From assembly GCA_037349105.1 (NCBI GenBank), contig JAYJMM010000114.1, positions 1,736,001-1,800,000 of the forward strand: a DNA stretch of 64,000 nucleotides, in the 5' to 3' direction. This DNA comes from Limnomonas spitsbergensis. Lineage: Eukaryota; Chlorophyta; Chlorophyceae; Chlamydomonadales. A model generated the notes under the pieces. That model was not told where the DNA came from. It searched no databases and saw only the letters and a program-made list of their open reading frames with translations. This document shows positions 55,820-64,000 of the stretch, piece by piece (within the stretch, counting starts at the first letter, position 1; every line of letters begins with the position of its first letter). Both the position numbers and the translations under genes were made by a program.

Positions 55820-58441
55820 CATGCTCATGGTTGACACACCGAACCTCATCTGGGCACTCATCGCAATGGTGAGTGGTCGTAGGGGAACTTCGCGTTCCCC
55901 TACGACCTCTCACCAGTTCATGAGCCACATGTCGGTGGTGACCTCTTGCCTCTGAGCGCTCGTTTTTTCGCGTCGCGCTTCCCGCTGTGGGCTGGCGTGG
56001 TGCTGTCCTACGTGGCATTCTGGCACGTCACGCTCTGCTGCCTCCACTGGACGGACCGGCCCTTCATCGCGAGACGGCCATACAGCTTGGACAAGCTAGC
56101 GCACAACGTGCTTTGGACAACAGTCGGGGTAGCGGTGTGGGTCTGTATCGAGAACGTGTTCGTGTTCCTCTGGGCCACCGGTCGCCTGAGTTACGAGACC
56201 GATGCCGCTGCCCTCACCAGCCCTGCTGGAATCGCTCGCTTCGCCGCAGTGCTATGGGGCATTCCTGTTTGGAGGTATGAGACTTCACTTTCCACCTGTA
56301 TTGCAAAACCACACTGCCATGCTGTCAGGTGGTTGGGTTGTCCATGTGCCCATGCATCCACCAACTGATTATCAGTTTTTTTGTAGTGCACCTTGACCAT
56401 CTTTGGGGGATACCAGGTGTACACCGTTGGGCTGAGATAAGGCAACCTTGACCAGCCTACTGCTAGTGGTCCATGCGGCAGGGCTTGCTGCACCAAGCCC
56501 CTTTAGCTATGGGCGATGATGTAGCTGAATTTGAGCTGGAGCACACTAAAATAAACAGTGCTGATCATCCATACCATCGTGCGCTATTTTTGATCGCGCT
56601 GATGGGGTCGCTGGTCCCATGCATTTATCGCCAGACTGCAATTACCCCATGCCAACCTCATTGCATGAGAGGCGTGCTTTGACTCGTATGAAAATATGAA
56701 CACATTCCTGGTATCATTACCTTCCACACCCCTACCGTGGCACCATCAACGCATACCAACTAAATGACGCTTCATTGGCATTCCTCCCCACACAGCAATG
56801 ACACTGCTCTCAGCTCTCCCCACCGCTCCGCAATTCTGCATCACACTCGCAGGTCGTTCCATTTCTTCTTTTCTCACCACCTGCTCCACTTCAAACCGCT
56901 GTACCGGATGGTGCACTCCCTGCATCACCGCAACAGCGACATTGAGCCTTTTGCGGGCCTGAGCATGCACCCGGTGGAGCACTTGTACTACTTTGCTGCC
57001 TTCATGCCGTCGCTTCTCCTATTTGTGTCCCCGTTTGCGCTGCTGTGGAATGGCGTGCACCTCCTGTTGTCGCCGGCTGCGTCGCACAGCGGGTTTGAGG
57101 ACCACTGGGGCGCAGACACCTACCACTACATGCATCACAGGTAACACCAGGACACAGGATGCACTAAAGAGGTATTTGAAAGTGCTTTAAATGCAAATCA
57201 GGGATGTCTCAGCCTGCGGCCAAGGGGCCGGAGGCAGCAAGCCCTGCTACTTGGGCTTCTGTTCGAAGGCATGTCCAGCTTTGGTCCCCTTTGGCCCAGT
57301 TGTGGATTGCCTAGGCATCTTGTTCAAGACTCTTGATGCGTCATGTGCACCAAATCTCCTTGAGGGAGCTGGGGGTATCCAGGAGGCCACCACAAATAAT
57401 CAAGCCATGTTTTAAGATGCATCAGCTACAATTCAGCTTCATCACAGTGTGTGGCCAGTGAGTCCTAGTGCAGCAAGTTCTGCTACTCGGGCTGCAGACA
57501 ATAGACTAGTCAAGCTTTGGGCGCGTGGTCTCTATTGGCCAAGATATGGCTGCCCGTTGGCCTGCAAAGAGCGGTCTGGTACGCAATGAACCAAAGTGGC
57601 GTAAGCAGTGTGGGCTTACCCCATTGGTTGATGGATCTGGCCGGAGGCTCAAGCGATGTCAGGGACTGGAGAGGGATTCACAGAAACTTCAAGATGGGTT
57701 GTTCGCCACGCACATACACAGGTACTTTGATGTCAACTTTGGAGACCCCGACAGCAGTTTCTTAGATAACATGTTCGGCAAATTTTGCGACAGGTATGGT
57801 ATGTCTGACAGGTTTGTACCAGAGAGGTTCTCTGGTTTGTACTCTCTAAATGATAGAATACGAATTGTGAATGACATGCAACTCAATACGCATATTTCAT
57901 TTGATGAAGTATTGACCTACGGTATACATGCAAGCAATCGAAAACGGTTGAATCCTCCCCCACAGGTTCAGAGACAGCGACCGTAAAGAGGGTGGAGCCA
58001 AGCTGCGTTCCGATTTAAAATCAACGTTACGCCAGCTTCCCACGTTTGATTCTTTTGTCTATCTCGTCCTGGTGGCTGGCTGCATGGCAGGCTGGGCACG
58101 TCAAGCTCTTGTTGTTGCTGCAGGCGCTGCGCCGGCAACAAGCGCTGTTGCCGCGTTGGTGTTGGCGCTGCTTGCCGGCTTTGGACCCATTCTGTCGGCT
58201 TGCTTTGTGTCGTCAGCTTCAAGTGCGTGTCGAGGTATCCCTGGCCTGAGCAGCAGCAGTGTCCCTTCATTCCCCTGCGTCCTCCTCAGGGGGCCCTGTT
58301 GGCGGTGTGAAGAAAAGTCCTGGCAAGGATACTCTGAGCACATGTCTCCTGCTGGTTGTGGGCTGTGCCTTCACATCGGTGCCGGTGGCACATGCCTGCT
58401 ACCTGGCACTCATGCCAGCGGGCTTTGCTTATCAGGGGTGA
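55820..58441 (+). CDS. fatty acid hydroxylase / sterol desaturase superfamily enzyme
   Basis: Exons: about 55820-55868, 55925-56274, 56853-57140, 57722-57793, 57966-58234 and 58290-58441 (TGA). Phases agree from the second exon to the stop. The His boxes typical of the di-iron membrane hydroxylase fold are clear: SHHLLHF (Hx3H), RMVHSLHHRN (HxxHH), SMHPVEHLYY, and YHYMHHRYFDVNFG, the last spanning an exon junction. Hydrophobic spans surround them (PLWAGVVLSYVAFWHVTL; HLYYFAAFMPSLLLFVSPF). The C-terminus adds two to three more hydrophobic segments (YLVLVAGCMAGW; TCLLLVVGCAFTSVPVAHA). This points to an ER or plastid membrane enzyme hydroxylating or desaturating a lipid or sterol; the substrate cannot be told. 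The first exon (MLMVDTPNLIWALIAM) and its link across the hairpin at 55869-55916 are uncertain. Confidence 0.82.
55869..55916 (+). other. 48-bp near-perfect hairpin at a splice boundary
   Basis: GGTCGTAGGGGAAC (55875-55888), loop TTCGC, then the exact complement GTTCCCCTACGACC (55894-55907). The flanks GTGAG and CTCAC extend the stem. The segment begins with GTGAGT and ends with CACCAG, so it resembles a minimal intron. However, the frame works better if splicing ends at the AG at 55924. Confidence 0.8.
56425..56545 (+). repeat. dispersed short repeat copy in hydroxylase intron
   Basis: TTGGGCTGAGATAAGGCAAC, CTTGACCAGCC, GGCAGGGCTTGCTGCACCAA and GATGATGTAGCTGAATTTGA follow the family order. 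A reverse copy lies in the next intron at about 57215-57440 (AGCAAGCCCTGCTACTTGGG; CAGCTACAATTCAGCTTC). Confidence 0.7.
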
Positions 58442-58570
58442 TGATGGGCATGTGAGGCTGTCATGGGTGGGTGGGTGAAATTGCCTGTCTTTGTCTTATT
58501 TAGGACTCAGGGTATGTACTTGCCAGCCTGACCGCAACTACCATTGCCAGCGGTCAGTCAGTCGGTGCAG

Positions 58571-58751
58571 TTTGATAATCTACCATTCTACCATTGATAA
58601 TCTACCATTCTACCATTTGATAATCTACCATTCTACCATTGATAATCTACCATTCTACCATTGATAATCTACCATTCTACCATTTGATAATCTACCATTC
58701 TACCATTGATAATCTACCATTCTACCATTGATAATCTACCATTCTACCATA
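58571..58751. repeat. 22/23-bp tandem array, eight copies
   Basis: GATAATCTACCATTCTACCATT repeats eight times with no spacer, alternating 22 and 23 bp through one or two extra T. It is a plain head-to-tail minisatellite. Confidence 0.95.
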
Positions 58752-59762
58752 CGTAGCAAATTGGCCCATGTCCTGGACTACGTGACTATTCACGGAGTCC
58801 AGGACATGAGGCACGTTCGCTCACGCATCTATGATTTCTGTGGATACCGTATGAACAAAAGCGGATGTGGATACATAAATCCAGCTAACAGTGCGGAATG
58901 TATAAGCTGTTTTTTTGTAAATTGGCACATTTTGTACGCGGGATACACCGTAGGCTCTTCTCCATAATATGTAAGCCGGAAATTTACGACCACTGCTTAA
59001 ACTTTGCTTCAAAATTTCTCAGAATACCCTGTCCAGCCCGAACCTTGACTCTCAACATAGGAAAGCAGCCTTAAAATAACGGTAGCATTTTGATACGAAG
59101 GTTGCGCCTGCATGCATTGAACGGCGCTATGCTTTGTGTTGGCATTTGTTAGGTTGTTAAGACGAAATGTTTATTTCGTCACCTTTTGCAACTGTGTTCT
59201 GAGGCATCAATGCATCATATATGTCAGCTGTACAATTTACACAAATAGATGTAAACGATTATCCTCGATTTCCCAGCATTTCCCACCTTTTTCCAGAGCA
59301 TTTTCCCTGAATTTCTGAGCCCATCAATCCCTGAAGACTACACAAAAGTAATGTAAATTTTGCGTAAGCCACCACTCCTGCAATTTTACGTGTTATTTAT
59401 TGGACCTTCTGGGCGCCCGTCCCGAGCTGGTCGTCATGGCAAATTGGCATAGCATGCAAAAATGATTGATTGAGCATTGGTTTCAGGAGCACGGACACGA
59501 TTGTCGATTCATCGTACGGTCTTCGACAGAACCGCACGTCACAGAGAAATCGAATCGCAAGATTCTGTCGAGCCCGTAGAGCTAGTAGAGCATGGAAAAT
59601 TTCCGGGGCTAGTCACCGGGGGGCCTTCAGTTTTTTCCGCGGGCAAAAAAGAACTTCGACTGTTGAATCTATATTATAGAATCTTGCTTGCTGACAAGCT
59701 TGTGGCCGTTGCGTTCTCCTGTATACGCCGCAGCGTTTAGAAAGAAGCCGGGGAAGACAATC

Positions 59763-59985
59763 CCATCGGCATTTGAGATTTAGGACGAGCCCCGCCGAAT
59801 CCACGCGCCGAATTCCAACTGACGACGACGGAAATATCCCAGGTTCCCAAAGCATGCAATGCATTCGAAATTCTAAAGAAACCGTCCGAATCCCAACTGA
59901 CCAAGCAAGGCGACCCATTGTGGGAAGTGCTAACTGCAACTGGCGCAATAATTTGAACCACGCCGTTCCTTCGAACCAGAGGGAA
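59763..59985 (+). repeat. recent dispersed repeat, copy 2
   Basis: Matches 43763-43990 at about 95% by eye; about ten substitutions and one 4-base gap. Similarity fades after TTCGAACCA in both copies, which marks the right boundary, and at CATCGGCATTTGAGATTTAG on the left. Confidence 0.8.
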
Positions 59986-61910
59986 GACACGGGACCCAAC
60001 TGCCACAGTTTTCCAGGTTTAAGGAAGAATCCTCGTCGCAACGCTTTTTAATCTATACTAGACCAGTGCCCGATCTTCGAAGAAGCCAGGGGTTGAACGT
60101 GAACTGCTCATGACCATAATTGTGAAGATTCATAGGCGTCGCTAGCCTTTGCTCCCCACATGGCATGACACCCCAGGGCCTTGTTGAAATAATAAAGCTT
60201 AGCCACGTCGGCTAATAATTAATTAAAATAGCTCGCGGCTTATATTTCTATAGCATGTATGCAGAAGTTTACCACTCATCATTTTGAAAGGTAAACGTTT
60301 GAAGCATCGGAAAAACAATTGTTGGCGCAAATTTGTTGTGATGGTGGTTGGTCCCCGCTATGTATGTTGCCCCTCATGGCGTAACGTTTGTTTATTTAAT
60401 GATTATTATCTTGCCCCACATAGCTTCCGAGACGGCACTCGGGGCACAATCCTGCAACAACACCCGTGTTGGCACCAAGGTCTTACACCTTCCCAATATG
60501 CTCACATCGTGACATACACTATGCTCTAACTTATGGACACAACAATAACATTGCAGCACAGGGCACCGATTTAAATTTTAGGTAATAGTTCTTTTAAGTA
60601 TGCTTTTTCGGCAGTGCCCCCGGGCGGCCGAAGGTCGTGGGGGCGAAGCCTCCAGTGTCACCCCTACACCCCGTGTCCGTCAGTCAGCCCGATGTTTCTG
60701 GAACGCCGCGATATTGTTGGCACTGGGTAACCCTGATGGGTTCACATATCTCCACGTTGGCCTGTATTGTCATGAGGTAAGGTCTAAACGATTACACACG
60801 TGCATTCAGAAATCCACAAATAACGTGATAAACATGGCCAATAAGATACTGCCCAAATCCAGAAGCATGAGCCGTCGCATTCAAGGCGGACTTGAAGGTT
60901 GGGATCCGAACTGCACAGGGTTCTTGTCATTATCGTTAAGAGGAAGGTTTACTGGTTGATCCAAGGTTTAAGTCAACTTGAGACCATCAACTGGCATTCA
61001 GGCATTAAGTGTTTATGGTGGTAGTGAGGTGAGAGTAGGAGATGTTCAGTTGGGTATGAGCGTGCGTGCTCGAGGAGCAAGGCTTTGCCCATGTCGTAGT
61101 CGTCATTGGAGATGCACTTCCAATGCCCTGGATGTGTGGAGGATACAGGTCGTAGTCTCAGCCCCCCTGTGACTGAGACACACAATTCCATGGTCATAAG
61201 CATCACTCATGTTTGGACAACCACTGGAGTACCAGACGTATCGAACCTTTGATGAGTATCTTTCCATAATAAGTGAACAGAGGTAATAAAGGAAAAGCTG
61301 GAGAAAAAAACAGGAGAGTAGACAAAAGAAATGCGAAGGAAGAAAGAAGGATAACCTGGGCATCAATAAATGAAGTAAAACGAAAATTGTACGATGCAAA
61401 GAGGAACACAGATTGTGTTAAGATGCTCATTGCAAGCCAATTCCAAACCAGCGTCGCCAGGCAAGTGCAGCTGACCTTGCATGCTTGATCACATGAAATA
61501 TAACATCATGCTTCAGCCAACAGGATAAGAGGCGAATTTACAGGCGTGGCCGCAATGCCTAATTGCAAGCCAATGCCATAACACGGTTCAATTACCGGCT
61601 GAATCGCAGCGCAAGAACATGCCATGACACAGGCCTAATCGCAGCATAGTTGCAGGCCATGACGCTGGCTAGTTGTAAGCTCAATCGCAAGCCAATGGCA
61701 GGCCATGTCACAGGCCAATTCCCAACCAGGGTTGCATGGCAGGGGTCGCTGACCATGTAGGCTTGATCACCGGAACATAGAGAAATTGAACAGGCTTCAT
61801 TCAACAGGATTACAGCAGAGTGGTAAATTCAGATGACCGGAAGATGTCAATGGATGTCAAAAGACCATAACTCAGGGGCATGACAATGGGCACCTTGCTT
61901 CAGGACATCT

Positions 61911-62530
61911 GCTGCACCCTCCATAGGTTGGAGCCATCATGCCCCGTGATCCTGCGCCTGGACAGAAGGATACGCAGCAAATTGGAAGAGCTCCATGTAA
62001 ATCCAAGCGCACCTTATTCGGCCCTGCCTCGTCGGTCGAGGCAGCGCTCGTTGAGATGGTGGCATCCTGGCTCATTGGATCCACCTGGATATCATAATCA
62101 TGTGAAAGATGAGATCCAGCATTGATCCAGCTGAAGGACGACGTCTCCTGCCGCGCCGTCGATGGATTGGCAAAGTCCTGCCCCGAGTCCTGCGCCTGAA
62201 CAAAAGAAAACGCAGCGAATAGAAGAGGTTCATGTCATCATCCCTTCCTCGTCCGCTGGGGCAGCGCTCGTTGGGCCAGTCACATCCTTGCGCATTCGGT
62301 CTACCTGGACATCAGGGGTTGAATATCATAAACACGTGAAATGTGATATCCAGCTGAAGGACGACGTCTCCTGCAGCGCCCTCGTTAGATTGGTACCATC
62401 CAGCGCCGAATCCTGCGCATGGACAAAATAATACGCAACAAATTAGAAGAGCTCCATGGAAGCTTAAACGCACCTTTTCCAGACATGTATCGTCAGCTGG
62501 GGCAGAGATCATGGAAACAACCACATCCTT
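61911..62530. repeat. about 230-bp tandem repeat, three diverged copies
   Basis: CCTGCGCCTGGACAGAAGGA at 61950 is echoed at 62190 (CCTGCGCCTGAACAAAAG) and 62413 (CCTGCGCATGGACAAAAT). Each copy is followed by ACGCAG-like and GAAGAGCTCCATG-like blocks and a GGACGACGTCTCCTGC block. Divergence is substantial. Confidence 0.75.
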
Positions 62531-62644
62531 GCAATCATCTCACCTTAGTGAAAGATATGACCCGCTGACAGGTATAATGAGATAGGCACAACGCCGCAGT
62601 GTGCAACGTTGCAAGCTCCCAAACCAGGCTGTACAGATGGTGGG

Positions 62645-63175
62645 TGAAGACCATCCGTCGGACCATCTTTGAGGCTCAGAATGCGACTATCGACACGCTG
62701 TCTTCCACCTAAACCCCCAAACCTGCACCCGATCGCTGCGCGCAGTCGAACCGCTGGCAGCCCAGCCCAAAAGGGACTACGAAGTTCGCCAAAAAAACTG
62801 GATGCTGGATACAAATGTGCTGAATACAAATGCTGGATACAAATGCTGGATACAAATGCTGGATACATATGCTGGATGCTGGAAGCTGGACGCTGGATGC
62901 TGGACGTTGGATGCGGGATGATGCATGCTGGATGCTGCATGCTGGATGCTGCATACGATGGCTGCTGGATGCTGCATACGATGGCTGCTGGATACAGATA
63001 CTGGCTGAACGCCATCCGTCGCTGAACGCCATCCGTCGGACCATCTGTGAGGCCCAGAATCTACCATCGACACGCTGTCGACGACCCGATCGCTGCGCGC
63101 AGTCGAACCGCTTGCAACCGAGCCCGAAAGGGACTACGAAAAGCGCCAAAAAGCGCGAAACCGCTTCAGCCGTAC
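62645..63175. repeat. duplicated 150-bp block around a GCTGGATGCTG array
   Basis: GCCATCCGTCGGACCATCT, GACACGCTGTC, GATCGCTGCGCGCAGTCGAA and AAAGGGACTACGAA occur in that order at 62646-62790 and again at 63010-63150. Between them is a roughly 12-13 bp array (CTGGATACAAATG then GCTGGATGCTG), followed by two copies of CATACGATGGCTGCTGGAT. Confidence 0.85.
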
Positions 63176-63888
63176 TGTTACGATTAGCGCACTTAATAGT
63201 ATAGATTATATTGCTATTTATATATAGAGGGTCTCAGGAACCCGCTGGCTCTTGCTTGTCTCAGCCGCGACATTTCAAATCGCGAGGGGTGAAATCTGCG
63301 CCTGGTCGAACTTGAGGTTGATAGATGGTGCAATTCTGCCTATAAATGGCCTTCTAAGTAAGTTTACAAGCTTGAACTCTGTCTTCGGAATAAGGTGACG
63401 CACTTTGGACAGTGCGGCCCACTGCGACGTACGAAAACTTGCCAAAACATTGCCGGCTCACTTTCCCGAACCTAGCCGGCCCGATTAAAGGAATAAGATA
63501 CCATTATAAATACATTGCCAGTCCAGGCTTACAGTCTTTGGCAACCTGGACACACTTTGGGCACACAGAGCACTGCAGTCCTGCAGGGTCCCTTACTATT
63601 AATCATGCTTGCCACACAGTGTATGCATGTTAAGAAATGTGTGTCTCGAGTGAAACCAAAAAGCCACCAGCCAAATTGGGCACAGAAGTTAAGAAAAAAG
63701 GAAATAAGGTCAAAGCCAAAGCACCATGTGACATGCATGGCAAACTGAATGGCTATCTACCGGTAGTCTGCTTGACGGATGGCATCACCAGGGTCCGCAT
63801 CAAAGCGCCTATCCTGGAACATTTAATGTATCTTAGTGCAGACCATGAAATAATTAAAATCTAAATGGATGAATTGGATGCGGATTTT
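63176..63888. other. no gene recognised
   Basis: A plus-strand frame at 63637-63864 encodes a Lys-rich start and CLTDGITRVRIKAPILEHL, which could be an exon, but no splice partner is clear. Confidence 0.35.
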
Positions 63889-64000
63889 CAGTCATGTATG
63901 CGAGTGGCGTGCGGCAACGCATTTTGCCGCGTTGGTCTCGCCCCTGCTGTGGCTCCTGCATGCAGCCGCATGGCTAAAACCTGATGCCTTCCTGGCAGCC
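63889..64000 (+). CDS. possible partial exon at window edge
   Basis: After TTTTCAG at about 63888 one frame stays open to the end and reads EWRAATHFAALVSPLLWLLH, AAAWLKPDAFLAA, a hydrophobic segment suggestive of a membrane protein. There is too little sequence to assign it. Confidence 0.25.

Larger units (their letters stand above)
58442..61910. other. repeat-bearing intergenic stretch
   Basis: Contains the 22-bp array at 58571-58751 and the repeat at 59763-59985. At about 61555-61740 a loose repetition of CAATCGCAAGCCAATGGCAG-like words occurs. No supported gene; frames at 60284-60529 and 60600-60959 are unrecognised. Confidence 0.4.

Noticed and set aside
58571..58751. CRISPR-like regular repeats
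   Set aside because: Units are head-to-tail with no spacers, in a eukaryotic intergenic region.

Overview
The window is nuclear DNA of a eukaryote, most likely a green alga (Chlorophyta). Genes are split by many GT-AG introns. Real exons are GC-rich, with Ala/Gln/Gly-rich low complexity. Degenerate CCCTAAA/CCCTGAA (plant/algal-type telomere) repeats lie inside introns, and one gene is a plant/algal-type sucrase/ferredoxin-like protein. There is no operon structure, no ribosome binding site pattern and no rRNA operon. Coding exons were assembled by eye from frame, splice signals and intron phase, so gene models are provisional. The lineage call is an inference.

Layout. (1) 421-5188, plus: TPR-repeat methyltransferase (COG4976 type). 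(2) 7884-13071, plus: five-exon sucrase/ferredoxin-like (Apd1/Aim32-type) [2Fe-2S] protein, about 347 aa, with all splice phases agreeing. (3) 15333-18594, minus: long low-complexity protein of unknown function. (4) 23050-25505, minus: a TIR domain in three small exons followed by one exon of armadillo repeats, the standout gene of the window. (5) 25.5-39.7 kb: gene-poor and full of mobile-element debris, including an inverted-repeat element (31955-33365) and two related decayed PIF1-helicase elements (33.37-34.2 and 35.34-38.02 kb). (6) 39.8-40.9 kb: repeat-rich, broken coding region, followed by three unrelated tandem arrays (177 bp, 160 bp and about 60 bp units) up to 43.2 kb. (7) 44755-46089, plus: unknown protein. 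(8) about 47.8-54.57 kb, plus: a large multi-exon protein with coiled-coil start and helical Ala/Leu-rich remainder, carrying an in-frame UAG and a late frameshift. (9) about 55.82-58.44 kb, plus: fatty acid hydroxylase / sterol-desaturase superfamily membrane enzyme. (10) 58.4-64 kb: repeats, with a possible exon at the right edge.

The main genome-level signal is that at least three genes carry tandem arrays of their own splice junctions. The last bases of an intron plus the first bases of the next exon (or an exon end plus its donor) are repeated two to five times inside the neighbouring intron, with periods of about 33 to 150 bp. About ten junctions show it. A dispersed short repeat with a core like GATGTAGCTGAATTGTAGC recurs more than a dozen times in introns and intergenic DNA.

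The genes look like independent housekeeping or regulatory genes; I see no pathway linking them.
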